Of a DNA stretch of 64,000 nucleotides, positions 31,536-40,104 are shown in pieces (position 1 is the first letter of the stretch; the number at the start of each line of letters is the position of its first letter). The notes below the pieces were generated by a model that was given only the letters and a program-made list of their open reading frames with translations, searched no databases and was not told where the DNA came from. This DNA is from a virus. A program made the position numbers and the translations under genes. The stretch covers positions 1 to 64,000 of the IMG/VR virus record IMGVR_UViG_3300046744_000381; one strand, given 5' to 3'.

Positions 31536-32170
31536 TAATTGGACTTGTGCCTGTTGGCGGTGATGCAACTAGATTAAACATTCCTTACAGTAAAGCAATG
31601 CTTCCACAAAAAGGGTTTGATTACTACAATCCTGTGATAAATCATTGTGTCCAAAATTTAATCAATACTGGTGTAGATAAAATTATTTTTGGACACGGTT
31701 GTGTCTTTAAACAAGATATACTTGCATATTATCAAAATAATATTTTTTGTCATTTATTAGAACAAAAAGGTCCTAGTGACGGCGGTAATAGATTTATTAA
31801 TAATGTATTTGAAAATTTTCCTGCCAAAGATTTTATTTTTTGCTTACCTGATACTATTACCACCGCTACACATTATAAAGATTTACTAATAAAAGATATT
31901 GTGGTTTGCGGAATGTATGACATTCCAAACTTTACAAAGGCCGACCGTCTTTTGAATAACGGAGAGTTTGATGTTAAAGCTTTAAAAAAGCAAACAAATA
32001 GTAATACAGGTTGGGGTACAATTAAATTTACCAAAACATCTTTACAAAATAAAATAACAAAAGAAATAGGTTGTTGGCTAAATGAACAAAAGTTTCAAAC
32101 AGTAACTAAAGGAAAAATGATAGATATAGGCACGTGGAAAGGCTACAATTATTATTTAAATAAATTTTAA
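31532..32170 (+). CDS. NDP-sugar nucleotidyltransferase-like protein
   Basis: 212 residues. The start IIGLVPVGGDATRLNIPYSK resembles the GGxGTRL...K of sugar-nucleotidyltransferases with a variant loop, and IFCLPDTI fits the metal-Asp strand. KMIDIGTWKGY near the end suits the usual C-terminal region. It would couple NTP to a sugar-1-phosphate. It overlaps the preceding oxygenase by 4 bases and converges with the next gene by 15 bases. It is possibly a glycan building-block enzyme for the island. Confidence 0.75.
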   Translation: MIIGLVPVGGDATRLNIPYSKAMLPQKGFDYYNPVINHCVQNLINTGVDKIIFGHGCVFKQDILAYYQNNIFCHLLEQKGPSDGGNRFINNVFENFPAKDFIFCLPDTITTATHYKDLLIKDIVVCGMYDIPNFTKADRLLNNGEFDVKALKKQTNSNTGWGTIKFTKTSLQNKITKEIGCWLNEQKFQTVTKGKMIDIGTWKGYNYYLNKF

Positions 32171-33217
32171 AGGCTCTATCCATTTGTATAGTGATTTTTT
32201 AGATAGTAAGTATTCTTTATTATATCTCAATGTATCTACATCCAACTCTATCCAATTATTTTGTTTCATCCTTTCGCAAGCACTTGTTATTTCTTTTAGT
32301 AGTAATTGTAATCTTACACTGTGATCTTTTTCAATGTCAAATTGCAAATCAAAATATTTGTCATACAATTTAAATCCCATTTCTTTTAAGTAGTGATTAA
32401 CACCAGGCTGCCCCCAAATTATTATAGGACGTTCATATAACATACTTTTCCATACTTTTTCTGTAATATAAAAACCAAAATCATCAATGCTAGTATCTTG
32501 TACTAAAATAAATTTATATTCAGACAAAAAATTACTAGAACTTTCTGTCCATTTTATTGCTTGGCTATGATTTGTAAAATCTTTTCTATCCATTACAAAA
32601 TCTTTGTTTAACACATTATGTGTATAATCTATTTTGTATTTTTTACATTGTTCTTGCATAGTTATATCGTCAATTTTAGATTGACTTAAATCTACAGGAA
32701 GTTGCCTAGAAACTAATTCGTAATTCATAACATTACGATACTCTCTTGGAAACCTACTAAAAGTAGCAAATTTATCATACTTAATTTTTGATACAACAAC
32801 ACTGCTATTGATAGATTGCGCCATTTGTATAAAAACAGGAAATGGATAAGTTTTAATTTTGTTTTTATACAAGTTACGGTTAAACCAATTAGTATAATTT
32901 TCGTATTCTTTATTTAGATTTGCCGTTAAAAGTATAACATTTAATTCAGGCACCTCATACTTTATACAGTCGTTATGAATTATTTCATATAGTTTTTCTA
33001 TGCCAAAACTTATCCAACTACAATCTAAAATTAATTTAGTTTCTTTGGCTCTTTTTAATTCATCTGATGTTAATTCACAAAACATATCACCATCGTGTTC
33101 CCAAAAATCATTAAGAGATTTACAAACATATTTTTTTAAAAACTGTAAACTGTCTAACCAATCTCGGTTATAACTCAAACCATCTGCTAATATGGTATCA
33201 GGAATAGGATAATTCAT
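32156..33217 (-). CDS. Fucosyltransferase-like (GT10-type) glycosyltransferase
   Basis: 353 residues. The C-terminal region FGFYITEKVWKSMLYERPII, then IWGQPGVNHYLKEMGFK, resembles the donor-binding TEKxxxxxxxxxPIxxG motif of alpha1,3-fucosyltransferases. The rest diverges. A similar TEK motif recurs in the protein at 58878, so they may be distant paralogs. The ATG is at 33217 in the minus strand with a CTAAATA late-type box four bases upstream. It converges with the nucleotidyltransferase. Confidence 0.65.
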   Translation of the reverse strand: MNYPIPDTILADGLSYNRDWLDSLQFLKKYVCKSLNDFWEHDGDMFCELTSDELKRAKETKLILDCSWISFGIEKLYEIIHNDCIKYEVPELNVILLTANLNKEYENYTNWFNRNLYKNKIKTYPFPVFIQMAQSINSSVVVSKIKYDKFATFSRFPREYRNVMNYELVSRQLPVDLSQSKIDDITMQEQCKKYKIDYTHNVLNKDFVMDRKDFTNHSQAIKWTESSSNFLSEYKFILVQDTSIDDFGFYITEKVWKSMLYERPIIIWGQPGVNHYLKEMGFKLYDKYFDLQFDIEKDHSVRLQLLLKEITSACERMKQNNWIELDVDTLRYNKEYLLSKKSLYKWIEPLKFI

Positions 33218-33221
33218 AAAA

Positions 33222-33228
33222 TATTTAG
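33222..33228 (-). promoter_or_regulatory. Late-type box (CTAAATA) for the 33217 gene
   Basis: CTAAATA on the minus strand from 33228 down to 33222, four bases from the ATG at 33217. T4-type late boxes sit about this distance from the transcription start, so the transcript may be leaderless. It abuts the plus-strand promoter of the acetyltransferase gene. Confidence 0.45.
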
Positions 33229-33257
33229 TTGACGTTTGGTTAAATATATGTTATTAT
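33229..33257 (+). promoter_or_regulatory. Sigma70-type promoter, leaderless acetyltransferase gene
   Basis: TTGACG at 33229-33234, 17-base spacer ending ATGT, TATTAT at 33252-33257. The ATG at 33263 follows after exactly five bases, so the mRNA should be leaderless. Confidence 0.82.
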
Positions 33258-33262
33258 GGCAT

Positions 33263-33922
33263 ATGTCAAATGTAGAAACAGATGTAAATTTGGAAATAAA
33301 AGTGTACGAAAACATAAACGTTAGAGAATACAATCCATCTGATAGAGATATAATTGAAAAATTTAGGATGTTAGCTAAACGTGACGGCAATGAAGCACTT
33401 GCCGGCGACAAATACGACCCTGACACAGTAAATGGACAAACTTGGATGACATTTGTAGAGGACGAGCTTGCAAGTGTAAGTGTCGTCGAACGTAGTCATT
33501 ACACAGGAGATCCAAAAATTGCAGGACGTATTTGTAGATATCATATTTTAAAAAAGTTTAGGCATAGTAATGCTGGGTTTCGTATGTTGCCAAATCAAGT
33601 ACAATGGGCAAAGGACAATGGACTAAAAGTATTATACTGGACACACGATGTAAACAACAAAGCATTAAATGCAATGTATCAAGGTAAAAAACGTATGGGT
33701 ATGCGAGGCGAATCTGTTCCGTATTTTATGACCGATACTTACCGTGCATTTAAATTACAACCTGATATGATTTTTAAAGTAAGTGAAAAATCTAACTTTT
33801 TACAATATGTATATGCAAACATATTAGATGAAAATTATGTATGGCGACCAGATTACAAAACTATTTTGTACTGTATGCATAATGGCACTATAGACGATTC
33901 AGTAAAAGCTGCTGTTCTATAG
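33263..33922 (+). CDS. GNAT-like acetyltransferase
   Basis: 219 residues from the ATG at 33263. An upstream in-frame ATG at 33236 lies within the promoter itself and is therefore rejected. The central segment GRICRYHILKKFRHSNAG, then MLPNQVQWAKDNGLKVLYWT, resembles the acetyl-CoA-binding beta-helix region of GNAT acetyltransferases, and NNKALNAMYQGKKR follows the usual C-terminal pattern. The acceptor is unknown. It is transcribed from a promoter divergent to the minus-strand gene at 33217 and converges with the next gene by 35 bases. Confidence 0.7.
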   Translation: MSNVETDVNLEIKVYENINVREYNPSDRDIIEKFRMLAKRDGNEALAGDKYDPDTVNGQTWMTFVEDELASVSVVERSHYTGDPKIAGRICRYHILKKFRHSNAGFRMLPNQVQWAKDNGLKVLYWTHDVNNKALNAMYQGKKRMGMRGESVPYFMTDTYRAFKLQPDMIFKVSEKSNFLQYVYANILDENYVWRPDYKTILYCMHNGTIDDSVKAAVL

Positions 33923-34724
33923 AATCCTTAATGTAATCTGTTATACAAATTTTTTCACCTACGCTATTAAATGCCCACATCCAAATATCAGCAGGTATTA
34001 AATTGTTATCATTACAATATTTTTCTTGTAAGGGTTTTGCTATTTCTGTAATGTATGTTGCACGAAACTTAGGAAGTATAGTTTTTACAACTTCTGATGC
34101 TGTTGTATTAAAATAATTGTAACTATAGTATTGCCCTATTGGTAAAGTTAGAGTTTGTGGAAGGCTATCGGAAAATACAATACCTGCTCTAAAACCGGCC
34201 ATTAAGAAATTTTTACTTAAACTAAATGCAACTGCATCAAACACATCTAAACTAGTATCTAAAGTATCAAGTGTGCATCCATAAAAAGCACAATCTAAAA
34301 ATATTTTACAATTATTAGTTATACAATGATTTATTAAATTACTAAACCAATTAGTAATACCGCCTTCGTGATTAGGCTGACTTACTAATATGTAACTATT
34401 TGGCAAGATATTATCTATATCAGTTGGAGATATACAATAGTTTTTATATGGATCTAGTATACTGTAATAAAATTTATAATCTGTATCAAAATAATAAAAT
34501 TGATCATATTTACTGTGTATGTGAGCACATTGATGAGTTAGTGCCTCGTGTATACCATTACACATTGCCCACTCTTTTTTATTTTCGCAGCCACTAAAAT
34601 TTTTTATCCAGTCCATCCAATGTTTTTTATATAAAGAAACGTCTGTACCAGAACCTTTATTAACAAGATTAATTTTTTTTAATTCGTCTTTTATTGGTTT
34701 AGGACAAAAACTGTACACCGTCAT
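33888..34724 (-). CDS. Second miniature PLP aminotransferase-like protein
   Basis: 278 residues. The PLP lysine is Lys171 in AFSLSKNFLMAGFRAG, with Arg179 after it. Asp144 (KIFLDCAFYG) and Asn118 (VSQPNHEGG) match cofactor-contacting residues. The N-terminal segment is Cys-rich. The C-terminal domain is short, as in the protein at 30172, although the two are not close in sequence. It is coupled to the SGNH gene by an ATGA-type overlap of 4 bases and is the last gene of the long minus-strand operon. Confidence 0.72.
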   Translation of the reverse strand: MTVYSFCPKPIKDELKKINLVNKGSGTDVSLYKKHWMDWIKNFSGCENKKEWAMCNGIHEALTHQCAHIHSKYDQFYYFDTDYKFYYSILDPYKNYCISPTDIDNILPNSYILVSQPNHEGGITNWFSNLINHCITNNCKIFLDCAFYGCTLDTLDTSLDVFDAVAFSLSKNFLMAGFRAGIVFSDSLPQTLTLPIGQYYSYNYFNTTASEVVKTILPKFRATYITEIAKPLQEKYCNDNNLIPADIWMWAFNSVGEKICITDYIKDSIEQQLLLNRL

Positions 34725-35404
34725 ATTATATACTTTCTTTTTGGCAAATCAGGATTAACAAACATAGACAAATCTATATCAAATTTATTATATTCTATAT
34801 AATTATCCAATATGTTGTACATAATTTTATGGTTTGAATTTGTAAAGTGTCCTTTTCTTAGATCTAGTTTTCCTATATTATAATCTGTTTTCCAATATTT
34901 TTGTTCTTTGTCAAAAACATCACACAAGCAAAAATTGTTATCAAAACTGTCTTTAAAACCCGGAATATACAAAATATCTTTACGTAAGTTTTTTATGTAG
35001 TTGAGATATGAAATGTGTTGGAAATTTGAATATTCTGTGTTTTCAATATACTTGTAATAATATAAAGCAGCATCTAATATATCATTCCATCCTTGTTTTG
35101 CAGCATCTTCTTTCCAAAATGTGCTATACTCATAGTTTACAAAGTGTCTAGTCTTATTAGTATCTTTAATTGTTATTCTTCTAGGATGCGTGACTAAAAA
35201 AATAATTTTATCAAATCTCTCGTGTGTTTTTGTAAACTGTTCTGCAGAAAATAAAAGACTAGCACTCCATTCACAAAAGTTTGTTATGTCATATTTTTCA
35301 GAAAGTAATTCCCACCAACTTTGCTTTACAAAAGGATATTGTGAATAGTCTTTTACACCTATAGGGTTTGCACCAAAACTATCACCGTAAATTGCAATTT
35401 TCAT
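34721..35404 (-). CDS. SGNH-hydrolase-like protein
   Basis: 227 residues. The block I motif AIYGDSFGA is at residues 4-12, and GHFTNSNHK near 195 supplies the C-terminal His of the fold. The middle is Tyr-rich. SGNH proteins hydrolyse or transfer acyl groups on lipids and glycans. The overlapping gene upstream encodes another SGNH-like protein, so this is a tandem pair. Activity is inferred only from the motif. Confidence 0.72.
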   Translation of the reverse strand: MKIAIYGDSFGANPIGVKDYSQYPFVKQSWWELLSEKYDITNFCEWSASLLFSAEQFTKTHERFDKIIFLVTHPRRITIKDTNKTRHFVNYEYSTFWKEDAAKQGWNDILDAALYYYKYIENTEYSNFQHISYLNYIKNLRKDILYIPGFKDSFDNNFCLCDVFDKEQKYWKTDYNIGKLDLRKGHFTNSNHKIMYNILDNYIEYNKFDIDLSMFVNPDLPKRKYII

Positions 35405-36140
35405 TTATAACCTCTGCTGCATTTTTGTGTGTTAACTTTCCAAAATGTAAAAAATCTCTTGCATCATCTAATTTAGGAAAAAAATCACACTTTAAAAGAT
35501 TTGCAGTTTCTTCAAAATAACTTGCTTGATAATAATTTGTTTTAGAACTCCAAAAGTGTTCACAAGCTAATGCTTCAAATTTAAAAAATTGTTGAGAATG
35601 AACAAGATTTTTATTCCATATTTTATACAAAACTTTCATATCATTGTTGTAATTATCCCAATGACTGCCAGACCAAGGTCCTATACGATTAATTTTATCA
35701 TCGGCGTAATATAATAATCTACCATAATCTGTCCATAATTGTATCACAGTATGCGGAATTCCAAAATTTTCAAAAAATTTAAGACTATTATGCCAACTAA
35801 AAATTGTGCTGGTGCCGCTTTGTCCAAGATTTATTACAGGTCTTTTTACAATATCACTCAATTGCTGGCAAATAGTTTCTTCAATAGCTAAAGCTTCTCC
35901 AAAGACTTGACTACAACCAAAAATCACAATAGAGTCTTCCCAATTTATGTCATTCCATTCGGCATCTCTATAAAAGTTAGAATTTAACTTGTAAGAAACT
36001 TCTTTATCATAATAATTCCATTGTGATCCTAATTGTGTTTTATTTTTCTCATAATCAGTTCTTTCTTGAATACTAAGATAATCAGGAAGTAAATTTCTAT
36101 TATAATTTTCAGCAAGAGGACCGTTAAGTAATTTATACAA
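35382..36140 (-). CDS. SGNH-like protein, second copy (TTG start)
   Basis: 252 residues. IVIFGCSQVFGEAL is a block I variant with Cys at the serine-adjacent place (GCS), INLGQSGTST gives block II, and DFLHFGKLTHKN supplies the C-terminal His. The start is TTG at 36140 with an AAGGAAA site just upstream; there is no nearby ATG. It overlaps the previous gene in the operon by 8 bases and the following SGNH gene by 23 bases. It probably acts with its partner on one acyl or glycan substrate. Confidence 0.68.
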   Translation of the reverse strand: MYKLLNGPLAENYNRNLLPDYLSIQERTDYEKNKTQLGSQWNYYDKEVSYKLNSNFYRDAEWNDINWEDSIVIFGCSQVFGEALAIEETICQQLSDIVKRPVINLGQSGTSTIFSWHNSLKFFENFGIPHTVIQLWTDYGRLLYYADDKINRIGPWSGSHWDNYNNDMKVLYKIWNKNLVHSQQFFKFEALACEHFWSSKTNYYQASYFEETANLLKCDFFPKLDDARDFLHFGKLTHKNAAEVINENCNLR

Positions 36141-36675
36141 TTAAATTTCCTTTATCATACAAATCTTTTACTACGTCAAAAGTGTAAGGAGGCATAAAAC
36201 ACACACTAAAATTTATTCTAGGATGTTTGCTTTTTGTATTATCCACCCCGTGAGGAATATTTTTAAAAAGAATAGGATCTTTGTACATTACACTTTCAAT
36301 AATAGAACCATTGTGTTTTTGTTTCCAGTCTTGCCAGTCACCTTCAGATCCTTTCCAATCTGGCATATGATAAAAATCCAGTGTATTGTTTTTATAACTT
36401 TCGCTGCAAGGAATTAAAATTGCACAGGTTCTGCCATTGTCAACGTGAGGTGGCAAATACTCTCCTGCTCTACAGGCAACTAATAATCCCATATAACTCC
36501 AGATTGGCAATAATTGATCTTTTAACCATTGAGGTTCATATTGCTTGTAATACTGTACATATCCTCTATTTTCTTCTTCTGGTGCTATTTCTACCCATCC
36601 TGACTTGTCATCAACCACGGCTTTAATCTCATCATAGTCCACATATAGTTCTTTTAAGAAAACATAATTACTCAT
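36133..36675 (-). CDS. 2-oxoglutarate/Fe(II) oxygenase-like protein
   Basis: 180 residues. The facial triad is His77, Asp79 (LPPHVDNG) and His142 (NIPHGVDN), with Arg153 for 2-oxoglutarate. The N-terminal 60 residues form a mostly helical region. It overlaps neighbours by 4-8 bases. The PHxDNGRT block is similar to those of the proteins at 37986 and 36672, indicating a shared subfamily. Confidence 0.78.
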   Translation of the reverse strand: MSNYVFLKELYVDYDEIKAVVDDKSGWVEIAPEEENRGYVQYYKQYEPQWLKDQLLPIWSYMGLLVACRAGEYLPPHVDNGRTCAILIPCSESYKNNTLDFYHMPDWKGSEGDWQDWKQKHNGSIIESVMYKDPILFKNIPHGVDNTKSKHPRINFSVCFMPPYTFDVVKDLYDKGNLIV

Positions 36676-37433
36676 TTTCCTAATACCATTTTTTTAATAT
36701 TACACGTACTATCTAAAATATATTTTATTGCGTTTACAATATCTTTATCGTTGACATTTTGTTTCAAGTCAATACAGGTGTAATTTTCATTATTGCCAAT
36801 AAAGATTATAAATTTATCTCTATGCAAATCAGCAATGTGATTTTTGTCTGTAATAATTATAGTAGCATCGTCTAAATTATCGTGTGTGTCAAAAAACTTT
36901 TGCACCATATCATTATTATAATCTTGTCCAATATTATAATCTTGTTTCCACTTTGATATCAAATCATCGTTGCTAATTATATCTATCATATCGCTATAAG
37001 TCCTGTCAATATGAAACAACAAATTGTACCTAGGTTGATCGGTATAATTTACACCGTTGTGTATACTGTCTGCATTTGTGATAACCGGTGTACTATAATA
37101 ATAATCTACTTCTTTCTCGTCAATTTTAAATTTAATCAAGTGCGGATTAGGATCTATTGGTAAGATTAATGTGGCGCCCCTAGTAAAATCACTGTGCCAT
37201 CCTGTTTCGTGCCCCGGTGGTATATAACTAAAGCTGTATGTGCTTGTGTGTAATAATTTATTTTTTATTTTTATTGCTTCTACATTTAAAGGAAATACTA
37301 TATCTTTGTGTTCACTGAATAAAGTTTTACCTCTATCATTTGAGTATAAAGGCCAGTGGGTTATGCTTTGACAACATTCGTGCAAATATTCTTTGTTATA
37401 TTCAATATCAACTGTGACAATGTAATCATCCAT
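36672..37433 (-). CDS. 2-oxoglutarate oxygenase-like protein with extra C-terminal domain
   Basis: 253 residues. The triad is His80 and Asp82 (GWHSDFTRG) with His125 (DSIHNGVN) and Arg135. The double-stranded beta-helix ends near 145. The last 100 residues form an unrelated alpha/beta domain (DDATIIITDKNHIADLHRD, FIIFIGNNEN), perhaps a Rossmann-like module. Overlaps of 4-8 bases tie it into the operon. This is the only island oxygenase with an appended domain of this kind. Confidence 0.72.
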   Translation of the reverse strand: MDDYIVTVDIEYNKEYLHECCQSITHWPLYSNDRGKTLFSEHKDIVFPLNVEAIKIKNKLLHTSTYSFSYIPPGHETGWHSDFTRGATLILPIDPNPHLIKFKIDEKEVDYYYSTPVITNADSIHNGVNYTDQPRYNLLFHIDRTYSDMIDIISNDDLISKWKQDYNIGQDYNNDMVQKFFDTHDNLDDATIIITDKNHIADLHRDKFIIFIGNNENYTCIDLKQNVNDKDIVNAIKYILDSTCNIKKMVLGK

Positions 37434-37989
37434 TAGTTTTATCCTTTGTTAAAGTAATACTTTCTATACATTCTGGTGCATCAATAATCCATTGTATAAC
37501 ATCGGCAACATATTCTGTATTTAATTTAACTTCGTCAGGATGATATCTATCTACTAAAGGAGTATGCATATGTCCTAAACTGATATATGTACATTTTACA
37601 TTAGGAGTGATATCTTCTCTATTGTGATTAATTGTTTCACATAATCTTTGTAATGCTAATTTTTCAGCACCATAACTAATATATTTTAACCAAGGTTGCT
37701 CTTTATTAATGTGATCACTTATACTACCTATACAAATTAAATGCACAGTCTTTTTATTAGCTTCAAATAATTCATACAACATATGTAATAATCTAACTTG
37801 ACTATAATTATTCATTTTTTCTGTGTAACAATTTAGTATTATCACATCATAGTGAATTGCAACGTGACAAAATTTTATCATTCCTTCATCAGTTGATAAA
37901 TCGTAATTATTAGTTCTACTTGCATAACTGGTATTTTTTATAGCACTTGCTAATCCATATTCGGCATTTCCTGTGGTTAAAATTTTCAT
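37426..37989 (-). CDS. Small SDR-like protein
   Basis: 187 residues. A YxxxK active-site pair appears as YISYGAEKLAL near residues 88-98, and an ICIGSISDH strand supplies the usual Ser. The N-terminal glycine-rich motif is weak (TTGNAEYGLASA). One of three short SDR-like genes in the island (also 42081 and 48785). It probably oxidises or reduces a carbonyl or alcohol. It overlaps neighbours by 4-8 bases. Confidence 0.65.
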   Translation of the reverse strand: MKILTTGNAEYGLASAIKNTSYASRTNNYDLSTDEGMIKFCHVAIHYDVIILNCYTEKMNNYSQVRLLHMLYELFEANKKTVHLICIGSISDHINKEQPWLKYISYGAEKLALQRLCETINHNREDITPNVKCTYISLGHMHTPLVDRYHPDEVKLNTEYVADVIQWIIDAPECIESITLTKDKTNG

Positions 37990-38432
37990 TGTTTTGCTGC
38001 CTGTATTGTTAGACTTAATCTATGAGATTCAATTTCACTAATATCGTGCGGTACATCAACTTGAAGACGATGCCAAGTGGATATTGGTGCTGTAATTTCA
38101 TATATAATATTTTCCATATTGTCGTCATACCATCTTGTTTTGACATCCGGTCCTCCAGATAAAAGTGTGTAATTATAGCAAAACGTTCTGCCTTGATCAA
38201 TATGGGGAGTAAGTTGCCTGCCTGAAAGTTGGTAATATACTTCTACAGGATAATTAAAATAAGGTTGTAAAAAATCTTGTAATTCATTATCTACTTTGGT
38301 TGAAAAATACCACCAATCCCATTCACCGCTATCATCGAAAGCATTAGGTCTTTTATACAACTCCTCTATATCTGTAATTACTAAATTTTTAGGAATTGAT
38401 GGTATAAAATTAGATAATTCAAATAACTTCAT
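37986..38432 (-). CDS. 2-oxoglutarate/Fe(II) oxygenase-like protein
   Basis: 148 residues from the ATG at 38432, which has an AAGGA site; an in-frame ATG at 38453 lies inside the SET gene without one. The triad is His77, Asp79 (LTPHIDQG) with His121 or His129, and Arg138. It is a near-minimal double-stranded beta-helix with no extra domain. The first 14 bases overlap the end of the SET gene. Confidence 0.72.
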   Translation of the reverse strand: MKLFELSNFIPSIPKNLVITDIEELYKRPNAFDDSGEWDWWYFSTKVDNELQDFLQPYFNYPVEVYYQLSGRQLTPHIDQGRTFCYNYTLLSGGPDVKTRWYDDNMENIIYEITAPISTWHRLQVDVPHDISEIESHRLSLTIQAAKQ

Positions 38433-38910
38433 CGGATTTCCTTTTTTGTGCATACCAACTCAATGGCAATTTTAAAAATTTGTAATCTTCGCCTGTTACT
38501 TTTCCTCGGCAGTTACTACTACCGCATTTACATTCAGGAATATAATCTTTCTTAGTAAGCATAAATGTACCATAATCAACTGTTACAAATTCTCCTTGCT
38601 CTATATTTCTCAAAGCTCTAAAAACCACTTGACCGTCAATATACAAATTTGGATCACAACTGTGATTTATATATGCTTCGTACTCATTTCCTTGTGGTAA
38701 ATCAATAACAAGATCTTTATCTATTAGCAATCCTTTATACCATCCTTGCTCGCTAGGACGTCTAGCCATACCTCCTATTACAAAGATAATATCTCCTTTT
38801 TCAATTTGGTTTGTAGCATAACGACACAACCCGTGGACAGGACTTTCTTTTACTGCTGTATCACTATTAAAATAACAAAACCCAGTGTGCTGTTTATTCG
38901 AATCTATCAC
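38419..38910 (-). CDS. SET-domain protein (GTG start)
   Basis: 163 residues. NHSCDPN at 82-88 and VDYGTF at 111-116 are SET motifs (the SAM-binding NHS and the catalytic Tyr). CKCGSSNCRG near 127-136 is a post-SET zinc cluster, with Cys85 as the likely fourth ligand. SET proteins methylate lysines. They are common in eukaryotes and rare in phages. The GTG at 38910 has an AAGGA site. The target is unknown: a host or phage protein would be conceivable. It overlaps both neighbours by 14-17 bases. Confidence 0.85.
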   Translation of the reverse strand: MIDSNKQHTGFCYFNSDTAVKESPVHGLCRYATNQIEKGDIIFVIGGMARRPSEQGWYKGLLIDKDLVIDLPQGNEYEAYINHSCDPNLYIDGQVVFRALRNIEQGEFVTVDYGTFMLTKKDYIPECKCGSSNCRGKVTGEDYKFLKLPLSWYAQKRKSDEVI

Positions 38911-39442
38911 CGTGTAATTCCTTCAAATACGGATTACTATAATTTTCTCTTTCGTTAGCATTGTTAAAAATAAGATGTATTCGTGGTTCGTGATCGCCAT
39001 TTACAAAATTGTGCAATTGGTGAGTATCTGTCCAATATATTTTTCCTTTGGGCATATAGGCAACAAATGGAATGTCAGGAAAAACCATAAACGATAATTT
39101 AGAATTATTTATTATAGGAATATGATATCTAGTGTACAAATCAACGTGTGTGCTGTAACAACTTCGTTCGTGTAGAAACATAAGTCTTGCACTTGCTACA
39201 GTAAAGTCTAAAGTTGTTAAGACCTGTTTTAAATAGGTACCTTCTAAGTGAGGGTGAAAATTAATACATTTGTGTTCTATTCTAGTTTTGCCATATGCAT
39301 CTACATCGTCGTGCCAAGATATTTTAGAAGAATATTGTAAACAAATTTGACAATTATTCCATCCTACTAGGTCAATAATATTATTGCATTCTTTTGCTAT
39401 TAATTTATGATTAATTTCTTTTATTTCTTTAAAAGCCTGCAT
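38894..39442 (-). CDS. Asp/Asn hydroxylase-like 2-oxoglutarate oxygenase
   Basis: 182 residues. The triad is His99, Asp101 (CYSTHVDLY) and His144 (THQLHNFVNG), with Arg154 (EPRIHLIF). RYHIPI following the first His suits the aspartyl/asparaginyl hydroxylase family. It overlaps neighbours by 1-17 bases in the minus-strand operon. The substrate is unknown. Confidence 0.75.
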   Translation of the reverse strand: MQAFKEIKEINHKLIAKECNNIIDLVGWNNCQICLQYSSKISWHDDVDAYGKTRIEHKCINFHPHLEGTYLKQVLTTLDFTVASARLMFLHERSCYSTHVDLYTRYHIPIINNSKLSFMVFPDIPFVAYMPKGKIYWTDTHQLHNFVNGDHEPRIHLIFNNANERENYSNPYLKELHGDRFE

Positions 39443-40101
39443 TATTGGTTTACCTTTCCTTTAAATCTTAAAGATAAACCAATTTTATATTTTGCTAACA
39501 TTTTTCCTGTAGCGTGTATATACTTACTATTAAAAATTAATAAGTTTCCAGGTTTATAATTTAAGGCTTGACCAGTTAATCCAAAAAACAATTCCTTTGG
39601 ACGAAAATTATTTTCTAAAGACGTGCAATACAAATTATCGTCTATTTCACAATTGGTACATCCTTGTACAGTAATGTCATCGTTTATTGATGTTTTTATA
39701 CTTTTGTTTTTATGAAACTCTGTATCGGTATCATTTAGCATCCAAGTTCTAGCTTGTTTGTCACTGCACCATTGATCAAAAACTACAAAAGGTTGATAGT
39801 TATCGCCTTCTACAAATAACGGTATTAGAACATTTATTGTATCGTGAATTCTATCTGCATCAGTATGAGGAAAATATGCATACGAATGCTTGTAAATATT
39901 ATCACCTAAGTTATAAGAAGTGTCTATGTTAAATTCAGTTAATATACTTTCAAGTTGTCGCACTACTTCAAATTCCCACGGATTGTTTATCTTTTCCATA
40001 TAATTAGAATTTACAACAAGATTTTGGTTTTCGTAAAAAAAATTTAAAATTTCTTTTCTTATTCCAAGAGGTATAACATCTTCGTATTCTTTATAGTGCA
40101 T
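39442..40101 (-). CDS. 2-oxoglutarate/Fe(II) oxygenase-like protein (MHYK-type)
   Basis: 219 residues. His79 and Asp81 (YFPHTDADR) plus His196 (KYIHATGKM) form the likely triad, with a basic residue in KIGLSLRF. It is a clear paralog of the protein at 42617: both begin MHYKxYEDV and share the LGDNIYKHxxxYFPHxD and GLSLRFKG blocks. An insertion with several Cys (VQGCTNCEIDDNLYC) is distinctive. The stop and the next start are separated by 3 bases. Confidence 0.75.
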   Translation of the reverse strand: MHYKEYEDVIPLGIRKEILNFFYENQNLVVNSNYMEKINNPWEFEVVRQLESILTEFNIDTSYNLGDNIYKHSYAYFPHTDADRIHDTINVLIPLFVEGDNYQPFVVFDQWCSDKQARTWMLNDTDTEFHKNKSIKTSINDDITVQGCTNCEIDDNLYCTSLENNFRPKELFFGLTGQALNYKPGNLLIFNSKYIHATGKMLAKYKIGLSLRFKGKVNQ

Positions 40102-40104
40102 ATA

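Noticed and set aside
33236-33262. Upstream ATG at 33236 for the acetyltransferase
   Set aside because: It lies inside the promoter between the -35 and -10 boxes, so it cannot be on the transcript.
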